The position numbers and the translations under genes were made by a program. Shown here in pieces: positions 8,393-17,281 of a DNA stretch of 64,000 nt; position 1 is the first letter of the stretch, and every line of letters begins with the position of its first letter. Source of the stretch: Olsenella uli DSM 7084 (GTDB lineage Bacteria > Actinomycetota > Coriobacteriia > Coriobacteriales > Atopobiaceae); the NCBI RefSeq assembly GCF_000143845.1, contig NC_014363.1, positions 1,721,186-1,785,185 of the forward strand. Direction: 5' to 3'. The notes beneath the pieces are model-generated. The model had not been told where the DNA came from. It worked only from the letters and a program-made list of their open reading frames with translations, and did not search any database.

Positions 8393-8995
8393 ATGAGCAA
8401 GACGGGTTCGGTGAGGCTGGAGACGAGGGACTTCATCTCCGTCGGCATCTTCTCGCTGATCTACGCCGTGGTGGCGTTCGTGGTCGGCGGCGTGGCGCAG
8501 ATGACGCCTGTCACGTTTCCGTTCATGCCGATGATCGTGGCCCTGTTCACGGGGACGGTCTTCATGCTGTACGTGGCCAAGATCCCGAAGAGGGGCGCCC
8601 TTTCCATCCTCGGCGTCATCGCCGCGATCCTGCTGTTCGTCACGGGCATGTTCTGGATGATGTCCGCGTTCTTCCTGGTATTCGGGATCATGGCGGACGG
8701 AATCTGCGCATCGGGGGGCTTCAGGTCGTTCAGGAAGAACCTGGCCGCCTATTGCGTGATGGCGCTTGCGCCTCTCGGCGCGTATGTTCCCATGGTCGTC
8801 ATGCCTGAGCAGTTCGATGCCTTCATGAGGAGCAAAGGGGATGTCGCCTCCTTCGAGGGAGTCATCCATGCCATCGGGGGAACGTGGTGGATCCTTCCCG
8901 CGCTGGTCGCCGGGACCCTCGTCTGCGCGCTGATCGGGGGCTGGATCGGCAAGAGGCTTCTGAGGAAGCATTTCGAGAAGGCGGGGATCGCGTAG
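8393..8995 (+). CDS. MptD-family ECF transporter S component
   Basis: The substrate-binding membrane subunit of an energy-coupling-factor importer, 200 residues with about six helices. The sequence (begins MSKTGSVRLETRDFISVGIF, with the VTFPFMPMIVALFTG segment) matches the MptD/Trep_Strep family of S components, whose substrates are mostly undefined. The ribosome site is TTTGGAGG. The EcfT gene starts directly after its stop codon. In family terms it should dock to EcfT and the double ATPase that follow, so this is a dedicated (group I type) ECF system. Confidence 0.88.
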   Translation: MSKTGSVRLETRDFISVGIFSLIYAVVAFVVGGVAQMTPVTFPFMPMIVALFTGTVFMLYVAKIPKRGALSILGVIAAILLFVTGMFWMMSAFFLVFGIMADGICASGGFRSFRKNLAAYCVMALAPLGAYVPMVVMPEQFDAFMRSKGDVASFEGVIHAIGGTWWILPALVAGTLVCALIGGWIGKRLLRKHFEKAGIA

Positions 8996-9694
8996 ATGGG
9001 GCTCGATCCGCGCACGAAGCTCCTGATTCTGGCGATCACGAGCGTTTCCGTCTTTCTGAACAGGAGCATCGCCGTCGAATGCGCGTATGCGGGCATTCCG
9101 CTTCTGATGCTTGCGACGTCGGGACAGCCGAAGAAGGCGGTACAGTACGGCTCGTTCTTCGTCCTGCTTCTAGTGGTGCAGCTGTGCGCGGTGCCCCATC
9201 TTCCGGTGGCGGCCGGCGGGGTCGTCTACATGTTCGCCGTGTACATCCGGAAGCTTCTGCCCTGCTTCATGCTGGGGAGCTACCTGGTCTCCACGACGCG
9301 TGTGAGCACGTTTTTGGCCGCCCTCGCGAAGCTTCGGCTGCCCAAAGGCCTGACGATCGCCCTCGCCGTCACGCTCCGATACCTTCCCACCCTGGCCGAG
9401 GAATGGGCCGCCATCCGAGACGCCATGGCGCTTCGCGGCCTATCGGCCTCGGTAGGCGGGGCGATCCGCCATCCCGCGCAGACGACGGAGCATGTGTACG
9501 TCCCCCTGCTCGTATCCGCGTCGAGGATATCCGACGAGATCACGCAGGCCGCGATCACGCGTGGCATCGAGCATGCGCACGAGAGGACCAGTCTGGAAGA
9601 ACCCTCCTTTTCCGCCGTCGATGCGGCGGCGGTCCTTGCCTACGCGGCCTTGGTCGCAGTCATGGTCTTCGCGAACGCGAGGGGGGTGTTCTGA
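8996..9694 (+). CDS. ecfT: ECF transporter transmembrane coupling protein EcfT
   Basis: The energy-coupling membrane subunit, 232 residues, begins MGLDPRTKLLIL, the typical EcfT opening. It has four to five membrane helices and two Ala-x-Arg-Gly type motifs (AMALRG near 140 and AAITRG near 185), the coupling helices that contact the ATPases. It starts directly after the S-component stop and its own stop overlaps the EcfA start (TGATG). It is part of a tightly coupled operon. Confidence 0.92.
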   Translation: MGLDPRTKLLILAITSVSVFLNRSIAVECAYAGIPLLMLATSGQPKKAVQYGSFFVLLLVVQLCAVPHLPVAAGGVVYMFAVYIRKLLPCFMLGSYLVSTTRVSTFLAALAKLRLPKGLTIALAVTLRYLPTLAEEWAAIRDAMALRGLSASVGGAIRHPAQTTEHVYVPLLVSASRISDEITQAAITRGIEHAHERTSLEEPSFSAVDAAAVLAYAALVAVMVFANARGVF

Positions 9695-11235
9695 TGATCG
9701 AGATGCAGGATGTCTCTTTCGCGTATCGGACGACCTTCTCCGGGGAAGGGAGGGAAGACGACCTGGGCCGCGCGAAGGACGGCAGAGGCGGCGGAGGCGG
9801 CAAGGACGATGGAAGCGGCAGGGGCGGCGTGCGCGGGCTGTCCCTTCGCATCGCTCGTGGAGAATGCGTCTTGCTCTGCGGTGCATCGGGCTGCGGGAAG
9901 ACGACGGTCGCCCGGCTCGTGAACGGGCTGATTCCCCATTTCTTTGAAGGAAAGCTCGCGGGAACCGTATGCGTGGACGGCATGGATTCCCAAGAAACGG
10001 AGATCGCCGCGTTCTCCGATGCGGTGGGAACCGTATTCCAGAATCCACGGACCCAGTTCTTCAATGCCGATGTCGACAGCGAGATCGTGTTCGGATTGGA
10101 AAACAGGGGAATCGCGCGGGCGCAGCTCCGCGCTCGACTGGATGATGTCACCGAAGAGCTGCACCTCCAGGCGCTGAGGGGAAGAAGCGTGTTCGAGCTT
10201 TCCGGCGGGGAGAAGCAGAAGATCGCATTCTCCAGCGTCTATGCCTCCGACCCGGATGTGCTGGTCTTCGACGAGCCGTCCTCCAACCTGGACATGAGGT
10301 CCATCGAGGAGCTTGCGAAGCTCATGCGGACGGCGAAGGAGAAGGGGAAGACGATCCTCGTCGCCGAGCATCGCATCTGGTATCTGATGGACATCGTGGA
10401 CCGCGTGATCTATCTGCAGGATGGGGCGGTCGTTTCGGACATGCCCATCGAGGATTTCAGGAAGCTTTCGGCAAAGAATGTGCACAGCAGGGGTCTGCGT
10501 TCCCGCGACCTTGCCGCCCTGCAGCCCGAGGCGACGGCGTGCCCGAGCGCTTCCGGCAACGTCCTCTCCCTCGAGAACCTGAGCGTCCGACTTGGCGGCG
10601 CAGAGGTGTTGAAAGGCATCTCGTTCCAGGCGAATGCCGGCGAGATCATCGCGATCGCGGGGGCGAACGGGGCAGGGAAGACGACGCTTGCACGGGCGAT
10701 CTGCGGGCTTGCGAACGATGCTTCGGGAACCGTGCGATGGAACGGGCGCCCCTTGAGCCGTCGCGTGCGGCGCAAGAAGGCCTATATGGTCATGCAGGAC
10801 GTCGGTCACCAGCTCTTCTCCGACAGCGTTATGGAGGAATGCCGCCTGGGCATCAAGGATCCCGATAGAGACGTCATCGAGTCGGCGCTTCGCAGGGTCG
10901 ATCTGCTGGCGTGCAAGGATCGCCACCCTCTTTCCCTGTCGGGGGGACAGATGCAGCGGCTCGCCGTCGCGGTCAGCGAGGTCTGCGGGAAGGATCTGCT
11001 GGTTTTCGATGAGCCTACCAGCGGCCTGGATCTTCGAAGCATGGAGGAGGTCGGCGGGCTGGTGCGGGTTCTTGCGGACCAGGGAAAGATCCTTCTGGTC
11101 ATCACCCATGACGTCGAATTCATGATGCGCATCTGCACCCGCATCCTCGTTCTCGAAGACGGATGCGTGGCCGCGGATCTTTCGGGCGGGAAACGAGGTC
11201 TGATCGTCGATCTGATGCGAGGTGGGAAGCGATGA
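9694..11235 (+). CDS. Double-domain ECF ATPase (EcfA1-EcfA2 fusion)
   Basis: Cytoplasmic ATPase of the ECF importer, 513 residues with two ABC domains. Domain 1: Walker A GASGCGKTTVAR, signature LSGGEKQKIAF, Walker B VFDEPSSNLD. Domain 2: Walker A GANGAGKTTLAR, signature LSGGQMQRLAV, Walker B VFDEPTSGLD. Both sites look intact. An unusual Gly/Arg/Lys-rich low-complexity insert of about 30 residues interrupts domain 1 before its Walker A motif (9750-9830). The start ATG overlaps the EcfT stop, and the stop overlaps the next ATG. Confidence 0.93.
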   Translation: MIEMQDVSFAYRTTFSGEGREDDLGRAKDGRGGGGGKDDGSGRGGVRGLSLRIARGECVLLCGASGCGKTTVARLVNGLIPHFFEGKLAGTVCVDGMDSQETEIAAFSDAVGTVFQNPRTQFFNADVDSEIVFGLENRGIARAQLRARLDDVTEELHLQALRGRSVFELSGGEKQKIAFSSVYASDPDVLVFDEPSSNLDMRSIEELAKLMRTAKEKGKTILVAEHRIWYLMDIVDRVIYLQDGAVVSDMPIEDFRKLSAKNVHSRGLRSRDLAALQPEATACPSASGNVLSLENLSVRLGGAEVLKGISFQANAGEIIAIAGANGAGKTTLARAICGLANDASGTVRWNGRPLSRRVRRKKAYMVMQDVGHQLFSDSVMEECRLGIKDPDRDVIESALRRVDLLACKDRHPLSLSGGQMQRLAVAVSEVCGKDLLVFDEPTSGLDLRSMEEVGGLVRVLADQGKILLVITHDVEFMMRICTRILVLEDGCVAADLSGGKRGLIVDLMRGGKR

Positions 11236-13028
11236 GCAATGCAGGACAGAGTGCGGCGTCCATCCTGATGGGCTTCGCGCGGCCGTGCAAGGGGATGCTT
11301 GCGGAATCGGTCGCGCTGGCGGTGCTCGGGGCGTTGTGCGGCATGGTTCCGTACATCGCCGCGTCGCGAGGCATCATCATGGTCTGCCGCGGAGACTACG
11401 ACTTCGGCGGATTCGCGCTGCTTGCGGGAATCGCGCTCGTCGGGTATCTGGGGCAGGTGTGGCTCGGCACGTTCTCTACGATGAGAAGCCACGAGGCCGC
11501 CTTCACGATTCTGGGGAACATCCGCACGGCGATCGCGGGAAAGCTCTCCCGCGTCCCTATGGGGACGATCCTCGACACGCCTTCGGGCACGTTCAAGACC
11601 ATTGCGGTCGACACCGTCGAGAAGCTCGAGCTGCCGCTGGCCCACATGGTGCCGGAGCTGACCGCCAACACCCTGATCCCCGCCATGATGCTTGCGTACC
11701 TGTTCGTCCTCGATTGGAGGATAGCCCTGATATCCCTTGCGACCATCCCGGTCGGGATCTTCTGCTACATGGGAATGCTGAAGGACTACGAGCGCCGATA
11801 CAAAAGGGTGCTGACGGCGGGGAAGCGCATGGATGCCGCGACGGTGGAGTACATCGGCGGCATCGAAGTGGTGAAGACCTTCAACCAGGGTGATCGTTCG
11901 TACAAGAAGTACGCGGACGCCGTGGCCGAGAACAGGGCGTCGAAGGAGACGTGGTTCAGGCAGACCAACGGCTACTACGTGGTGGGGCTTTCCATTCTGA
12001 CGGCAACGCTCACGGGCGTCCTGCCGCTGGGAAGCTGGCTGTTCATGGACGGGAGCATAGGGGCGGGAACGTTCATCACCTGCATCGTCCTTGCGCTCGG
12101 CCTGGTGAAGCCCCTGATCCAGGCGCTTCAGTACACCGACAGCCTTGCCATGGTGGATTCCACCGTGAAGGAGGTCAGGGCCCTGCTCGACCTCCCCGAA
12201 CTCTCAAGGCCGGACGAGGCGATCCCGCTGGTCGATGCGCACGTCTCCTTCGAAGACGTCACCTTCCGATACGAGGGCGCGCCTTCCGGCGATGGAGGAG
12301 GGGACGGCTCGGAGCGCAACGGCACGGAGGTGTTGCACGGCGTCTCCTTCGATTGCCCCAAGGGCGGCATGACCGCGATCGTCGGGCCTTCCGGCTCCGG
12401 CAAGTCCACGATCGCGCGACTGATCGCCTCGTTCTGGGAGGCGGAGCGCGGCTTCGTCCGCATCGGCGGCGTCGACGTGCGGAAGATGCCGCTGTCGCAG
12501 GTGATGGAGCTCGTTTCCTATGTGTCGCAGGACAACTTCCTGTTCCATCTTTCCGTTCGGGAGAACATCCGCATCGGCAAGCCGGATGCGACGGATGCGG
12601 AGGTCGAGGATGCGGCGCGAAAGGCGAGCTGCCATGATTTCATCCTCTCCCTTCCGAAGGGATACGACACGTTGGCGGGCGACGCAGGAAGCCACCTTTC
12701 CGGAGGCGAGCGCCAACGCATCGCGATCGCGCGAGCGATCCTGAAGAACAGCCCGATCGTCGTGCTCGATGAGGCGACCGCATTCACCGACCCGGAGAAC
12801 GAGGCCGCGATACAGGCGTCCATAGCTAAGCTCGTGGTGGGAAAGACCTTGATCGTGATCGCCCATAGGCTCTCCACCATCGTCGATGCGGACAAGATCC
12901 TCGTGATCGATCGGGGCCGCGTCGCCGCCGAAGGGACGCATGAGGAGCTGGTCGCGGAAAGCCCGCTGTACGGGCAGCTCTGGAATGCTCACGTCGCGAG
13001 TCGCGATACCGCAGAGGAGGTGGCGTGA
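11232..13028 (+). CDS. ABC exporter-fold half transporter, first of pair
   Basis: A 598-residue protein with an N-terminal six-helix ABC type I exporter domain and a C-terminal ATPase: Walker A GPSGSGKSTIAR, signature LSGGERQRIAIAR, Walker B VVLDEATAFTD. The ATG overlaps the EcfA stop as ATGA. It pairs with the following gene as a heterodimer. Such pairs next to MptD-type ECF genes occur in heme or siderophore uptake loci, where IrtAB-like exporter-fold proteins can act as importers. Direction of transport and substrate are not shown by the sequence. Confidence 0.92.
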   Translation: MSNAGQSAASILMGFARPCKGMLAESVALAVLGALCGMVPYIAASRGIIMVCRGDYDFGGFALLAGIALVGYLGQVWLGTFSTMRSHEAAFTILGNIRTAIAGKLSRVPMGTILDTPSGTFKTIAVDTVEKLELPLAHMVPELTANTLIPAMMLAYLFVLDWRIALISLATIPVGIFCYMGMLKDYERRYKRVLTAGKRMDAATVEYIGGIEVVKTFNQGDRSYKKYADAVAENRASKETWFRQTNGYYVVGLSILTATLTGVLPLGSWLFMDGSIGAGTFITCIVLALGLVKPLIQALQYTDSLAMVDSTVKEVRALLDLPELSRPDEAIPLVDAHVSFEDVTFRYEGAPSGDGGGDGSERNGTEVLHGVSFDCPKGGMTAIVGPSGSGKSTIARLIASFWEAERGFVRIGGVDVRKMPLSQVMELVSYVSQDNFLFHLSVRENIRIGKPDATDAEVEDAARKASCHDFILSLPKGYDTLAGDAGSHLSGGERQRIAIARAILKNSPIVVLDEATAFTDPENEAAIQASIAKLVVGKTLIVIAHRLSTIVDADKILVIDRGRVAAEGTHEELVAESPLYGQLWNAHVASRDTAEEVA

Positions 13029-14785
13029 TGATACGTCTGTTCCAAAGGCTGCTCGCGTTTGCGGGTAACCAGAAAGGCCGGATCATACGATCGTTCCTTG
13101 CATATCTCGTCAGCTCGTTTTTCGAGATGCTTCCCATCATGGCGATCCTCGTCGTGCTCTCGGGCGTCTTGGCGTCGCTTGACGGCAGCGGCATGCCCGC
13201 AGACACGATCTGGATCTCGCTCGGCATCATGCTGGTCTCGATCGTCGGCAGGATCGCGTTCGTAGGCCTTTCCGCGAACGCGAGGACGCTCGGCAGCTTC
13301 GCGTTCGGCGCCGAGAAGCGCATGGAGATCGGCGAGCGCCTGAAGAAGGCGCCGATGGGGTATTTCAACGAGAACAGGCTGGGCGACATCACGGCGGCTG
13401 TGACCACCACGCTGGGCGACCTCGAGCAGCAGTCCGTCGCGATCATGGAACACGTCGCCGGGGGATTCATCCATGCCGTCGTGATCGGCACCTGGCTTCT
13501 GGCCTACGAATGGCGCATCGGGCTTCTCTCCCTTGCAGGGCTTGCCGTGGCGCTCGTCGTGTACGCCTTCATCGGCAAGGTCGGCACGAAATACGCGCCT
13601 CGTAGACAAGCGGCTCAGGCGGGCCTGGTCACCTCCATGCTCGAATACGTGCAGGGCATGGGGGTCGTGAAGGCCTTCGGCCTGGCGGGCAGGTCCGAGA
13701 AGGCCGTGGACGCCGCGATCGGAGAGAGCAGGGATGCGAATACCGTCTTGGAAAAGGCGTTCTCGAAGATGACGGCGCTCTATCAGACCGTGTTCAAGTT
13801 CGCGCGCGCGGCGATTCTCGTCTTTGCTCCCTACCTCCTGATCGGAGGGGAGATCACGGCTGAGAAGTGCCTTCTTCTGCTCGTGGCGAGCTTCATGATC
13901 TATGCCACCGTCGAAGTGGCGGGCAGCATGTCGTCCGTCGCCCGCGCGGTCGAGGCATCGCTTGACAGGTTGGATGTCGTGACCCATATGCCGTCTTTGG
14001 ACGAGGGCGGCGCGGATTTGGATCCCGATACGTTCACCATCGAGGTCAAGGACGTTTCCTTCGGATACGACCGCACGGAGATCCTGCATCATATCGACCT
14101 GACCGTGCCGGAGAGAAGCACCTGCGCCATTGTTGGCCCGTCAGGTTCCGGCAAGACGACCCTGTGCTCCTTGATCGCCCGTTTCTGGGATGTGGATGCG
14201 GGGCAGATCCTGGTGGGCGGCAGGGATGTGCGGGAGTATACGAGCGACAGCCTCCTGAAGAACTTCGCCATCGTCTTCCAGAACGTCTATCTGTTCGAGG
14301 ACACCATCGCGAACAACATCTGCTTCGGACGGCCGGAGGCGACCGAGGAGGAGATGGTCGCCGCCGCGAAGAAGGCCTGCTGCCATGACTTCATCAGGGC
14401 GCTTCCCGACGGCTACCAGACGCATATCGGCGAAGGGGGGTCGAGCCTTTCAGGCGGCGAGCGCCAGCGCATCTCCATCGCGCGCGCCATCCTGAAGGAT
14501 GCTCCCATCGTCATCCTGGACGAGGCGACGGCAAGCGTCGACCCGGAAAACGAGCAGGAGCTCCAGAAGGCGATCGCCGAGCTGACCAAGGACAAGACGA
14601 TACTCATGATCGCGCATCGCCTGGCTACGGTGCGCATGGCGGACCAGATCGTCGTGCTCGACGGCGGCAGCATCGTGCAGCGGGGCACGCACGACGAGCT
14701 GATGGCGCAGGAAGGGATGTACCGGCGATTCGTCGGCATGAGGAGCCGGGCCATCGGCTGGCGCCTCGCGAAAGGGGAAGCGTGA
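13028..14785 (+). CDS. ABC exporter-fold half transporter, second of pair
   Basis: A 585-residue partner of the preceding gene: six membrane helices, then an ATPase with Walker A GPSGSGKTTLCS, signature LSGGERQRISIAR and Walker B VILDEATASVD. The ATG at 13028 overlaps the upstream stop (TGATG) and lies 7 nt after GAGGAGG. A GTG one codon earlier is possible. It is the last gene of the TetR-led operon. Beyond it the sequence changes to insertion-sequence debris and the variable T7SS zone. Confidence 0.92.
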   Translation: MIRLFQRLLAFAGNQKGRIIRSFLAYLVSSFFEMLPIMAILVVLSGVLASLDGSGMPADTIWISLGIMLVSIVGRIAFVGLSANARTLGSFAFGAEKRMEIGERLKKAPMGYFNENRLGDITAAVTTTLGDLEQQSVAIMEHVAGGFIHAVVIGTWLLAYEWRIGLLSLAGLAVALVVYAFIGKVGTKYAPRRQAAQAGLVTSMLEYVQGMGVVKAFGLAGRSEKAVDAAIGESRDANTVLEKAFSKMTALYQTVFKFARAAILVFAPYLLIGGEITAEKCLLLLVASFMIYATVEVAGSMSSVARAVEASLDRLDVVTHMPSLDEGGADLDPDTFTIEVKDVSFGYDRTEILHHIDLTVPERSTCAIVGPSGSGKTTLCSLIARFWDVDAGQILVGGRDVREYTSDSLLKNFAIVFQNVYLFEDTIANNICFGRPEATEEEMVAAAKKACCHDFIRALPDGYQTHIGEGGSSLSGGERQRISIARAILKDAPIVILDEATASVDPENEQELQKAIAELTKDKTILMIAHRLATVRMADQIVVLDGGSIVQRGTHDELMAQEGMYRRFVGMRSRAIGWRLAKGEA

Positions 14786-14802
14786 GGACAAGGATACAAG
14801 CC

Positions 14803-14822
14803 GGTGTCATCCGGGTGACGCC
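14803..14822 (+). terminator. Possible stem-loop after the ABC operon
   Basis: GGTGTCA and TGACGCC form a 7-bp stem (one G-T pair) with a 6-nt loop, 18 nt after the last ABC gene. There is no T-run, so an intrinsic terminator is uncertain. Confidence 0.3.
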
Positions 14823-14833
14823 AGGTGAGCTGA

Positions 14834-15211
14834 GGGCTCTCGTTGCCGAGGGGTGACGGGGGCAGGAAGGGCGGCTTCCGCGATGACCAGTGCGCCGGCG
14901 TCCAGCCCGTCGAGCTGCCCGCCGCGCAGGCGGAGGCGGCGATCGCGCGGCTGGAGCCGACTCCGACGAAGCGGGGGTCCGAGAAGTTCGGCCTCGGGAG
15001 GTGGGCATGATGGCAACCGATGCCGCCGCCCCCGCCGCGCCCGGGCGCGCCCTCCCCTACCTTGCCGAGAAGCACCACGACCGGGTCATCGGGACGATGC
15101 CCGGGCTCAGCAGGCCGCCGCAGAAGGCCCCGAAGACCCTCGGCGGCTTCGACTCCGGCCGCATCCGCGGCCGCGACGCGGCGGCGCTCAGGAGGCTGCC
15201 CTCGCTGTCGG
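14834..15211 (+). pseudogene. IS21-family istA/istB remnant
   Basis: The first frame (to the stop at 15008-15010) reads like the C-terminus of an IS21 IstA transposase, ending EKFGLGRWA. An overlapping ATGATG then opens an IstB-like frame at 15007: PYLAEKHHDRVIGTMP, then APKTLGGFDSGRIRGRDAAA, ending LPSLS. In intact IstB an AAA+ Walker A site follows shortly after this point. Here the frame is cut at 15211, exactly where the large duplicated segment begins. The istA stop/istB start overlap is the usual IS21 arrangement. Assignment is from motif memory. Confidence 0.6.
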
Positions 15212-15366
15212 GCCTCCCCGCAAGGGACTCCCCCAGCCTCCTTCGCGCGACTGCAGCGTCAGCCAGCCTGCCGACCTCCACGAGGGCCACGGCCCACCTC
15301 TGCATGAGGACCGCCTCGACCCGGGTGTAGCCGCACCGCGGCATCCGGATGCCCAGGCCGAGCTCG
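15212..15366 (-). pseudogene. N-terminal remnant of the helical membrane-protein family
   Basis: The minus frame reads ARGDELGLGIRMPRCGYTRV and continues to RRRLGESLAG. This matches the middle of the intact 369-residue paralog (16137-17246) from its residue ~95 onward. The first membrane segments are absent, and the rest is lost at the IS21 remnant junction. The same truncated start is present in the right copy (23214-23834), so the 5' truncation predates the duplication. Confidence 0.65.
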
Positions 15367-16085
15367 TCACCCCTCGCCGCCCACGCGCACGCCCAGGCCG
15401 TCTATGACCTGCCGGAGGGTGAAGTCCGAGGGGTCCACGCCGGCGGCGGAGAACAGGGCCCGCACGTCCATGCCCTCGTAGCACCAGACGTAGCAGGTCC
15501 CCCCTTCGCAGGGCACCTCCCGCACCCACGTGGGGGAGGCGCCCCCGACGGTCAGGTCGCGCACGGCCGGGTCGACGGACACGCCGAACGCGACGGGGCG
15601 ACCCGACGTGAGGCAGGCCGCGAGGGCGTCGGCGACGACCTCGGCCGTGGTGTAGTCGTACAGGGGCTCGAGCGGGCCCGACCTCTCGCCGGGCCTCGCC
15701 ACGCTCGCGCCCCAGAGGCCAGTGGCGGCGTAGCGCCCGCCCACGCGGGCGTACGTGACCATGCGGACCGCCGGGCACTTGGGCGACCCCGAGGGCTGGA
15801 CCACGAGCGCCTCGCCCGCGTCGGGGAAGTCCTCGACCACCTCGACGTCCGGGTCGCCCTCCGCGTAGGCGGAGGCCGCCTCGCCTATCGTGTCGCGCCA
15901 CCCCGCGTCGTCCGGCACGACCGTGGCGTCCCCGAGCGCCGCATCGGACCTCTCCCCCACGGACTGGGGCAGGTCGGCCGGGGAGGACGGGACGAAGGCG
16001 CAGGAGTACACGCATCCGCCCACTACCAGGGCGGGGATGGTGACGGCGACGATGGCCGCGATGGCGAGGGCGGCGCGCAGCCGAC
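15212..16085. repeat. Left copy of an 874-bp duplication
   Basis: Matches 23702-24575 at a constant offset of 8,490 bp, and every line compared was identical. It covers almost all of a membrane-protein gene plus the 5' end of a broken copy of the neighbouring helical-protein gene. The match ends abruptly at both sides. Confidence 0.9.
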
Positions 16086-16143
16086 CCTTCCGAGGGGGCC
16101 TGGCCGCCCGGGGGGAGGCGCCTGACGGAGGGGGCGCTACCAT
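15367..16143 (-). CDS. Membrane-anchored protein, left copy; candidate immunity
   Basis: A 258-residue protein with a short basic cytoplasmic start, one membrane segment (LRAALAIAAIVAVTIPALVV) and a large exported domain containing paired Cys residues (CEGGTCYVWC). From residue 20 on it is identical to the 259-residue protein at 23857-24636. The ATG overlaps the stop of the upstream 369-residue gene. I do not recognise the family. Its position behind Rhs tips in both copies and its single-anchor topology suggest immunity against a membrane-acting toxin (inference). Confidence 0.78.
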   Translation of the reverse strand: MVAPPPSGASPRAARPPRKGRLRAALAIAAIVAVTIPALVVGGCVYSCAFVPSSPADLPQSVGERSDAALGDATVVPDDAGWRDTIGEAASAYAEGDPDVEVVEDFPDAGEALVVQPSGSPKCPAVRMVTYARVGGRYAATGLWGASVARPGERSGPLEPLYDYTTAEVVADALAACLTSGRPVAFGVSVDPAVRDLTVGGASPTWVREVPCEGGTCYVWCYEGMDVRALFSAAGVDPSDFTLRQVIDGLGVRVGGEG

Positions 16144-17246
16144 CTCACGACCCCGAGGGCCACGAGGACGTTGAGGACGATCGTGGCGGCCACCAGCGCC
16201 AGGATGACGACGAGAAACACCTTACCGAACGTCGCGAGCACGTGCCGCAGGCCACGGGGGTGGCCCGCGAGCGCCTCGGCGGCATCGGCGTCGAGGGCGG
16301 CGGGATGCGGATCGACCGCAGGGTCCTGCACGAGCGAGGCATATAGTCCAGTGCCGGACGGGGCCTCCCCCGAGGAGAGCCGCCGGAGAGCCTCGGCAGC
16401 CAGCGCGCCGGCGCGGACGGACGGCGCAGCCATCGACGCACCGGCGAGCAGGAGCAGCTCTGCCTCCCGGTCGCCCGCGAGGGAGGCCTCCCGGGCGAGG
16501 GCGAGCCTCGCCTCGGAGGCGAGCCTGCGTCCCATGGTGCCACGGGCCTCGAGGTCCCTGACTTCCCTCTCGGAGAAGCCCGGCCCTCCGGAGGCGCGCC
16601 CCGGCGCGAAGAGCGCGAGGGCCGTGTCGATGGACACGGTTCCCACCGTCTCGAGAGCGCGCCAGGCGCGACCCGGTTCGGAGTGGGCGAGCGCGTCGCG
16701 GAACAGTTCCGCGTACGCCGCGGCGGCCTCCCCGTCACCGAGCCTGGCGGAGACGTCGGCGAGAAGCATGCACAGCGAGGCGCCATAGGGGGACCTGCCC
16801 GTGCGGCGTCTCCTCGCGAGCGACTCCTCCAGCCTCCTGCGGGCGGCCGCAGCGTCGGCGGCCCTGCCGACCTCCACCAGGGCCACGGCCCACCTCTGCA
16901 CGAGGACCGCCTCTATCCGGGTGTAGCCCCGTTTCGGCACCGGATCGGCCAGGCCGAGCTCGTCGCCCCTCGCCGCCAGCGCCGCCGGGTCGCAGGAGAC
17001 ATCGAGCAGCCTCTCGGCGGAACCGACGAGGGAGACATAGCGGAACGCCATGACCAGGAGTGCGGCCACGCAGATCGCAAAGGGAACCCATATCAGCACG
17101 TAGCCGAGCGGCGAGTGGTTGACGGCCGCATCCAGCCCAGGGCAGACGGCGCTGACGGCAATGAGGGTGACCACGTAGGCGAGGAAGAGCGCCCCAGGCA
17201 CCCGACCCCACCGACGGCATGACACAAGCACGCTTACCTTCGTCAC
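16137..17246 (-). CDS. Helical (TPR-like) membrane protein, intact member; candidate immunity
   Basis: A 369-residue protein. Two N-terminal membrane segments (about 17-35 and 48-68) precede a long cytoplasmic helical region rich in Ala/Arg/Glu, with repeat-like pairs such as QRWAVALVEVGRAADAAAAR. A C-terminal membrane segment (VFLVVILALVAATIVLNVLV) ends GVVRW. The start is the GTG at 17246, 7 nt after GGAGGTG. A short upstream frame ending RLLLEVF overlaps this start and may be the tail of a deleted gene. A truncated paralog and a remnant exist nearby. Function unknown; the location after the orphan Rhs tip suggests immunity. Confidence 0.72.
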   Translation of the reverse strand: MTKVSVLVSCRRWGRVPGALFLAYVVTLIAVSAVCPGLDAAVNHSPLGYVLIWVPFAICVAALLVMAFRYVSLVGSAERLLDVSCDPAALAARGDELGLADPVPKRGYTRIEAVLVQRWAVALVEVGRAADAAAARRRLEESLARRRRTGRSPYGASLCMLLADVSARLGDGEAAAAYAELFRDALAHSEPGRAWRALETVGTVSIDTALALFAPGRASGGPGFSEREVRDLEARGTMGRRLASEARLALAREASLAGDREAELLLLAGASMAAPSVRAGALAAEALRRLSSGEAPSGTGLYASLVQDPAVDPHPAALDADAAEALAGHPRGLRHVLATFGKVFLVVILALVAATIVLNVLVALGVVRW

Positions 17247-17281
17247 TCAGAACACCTCCAGAAGGAGCCTGTCGCCCCTGG

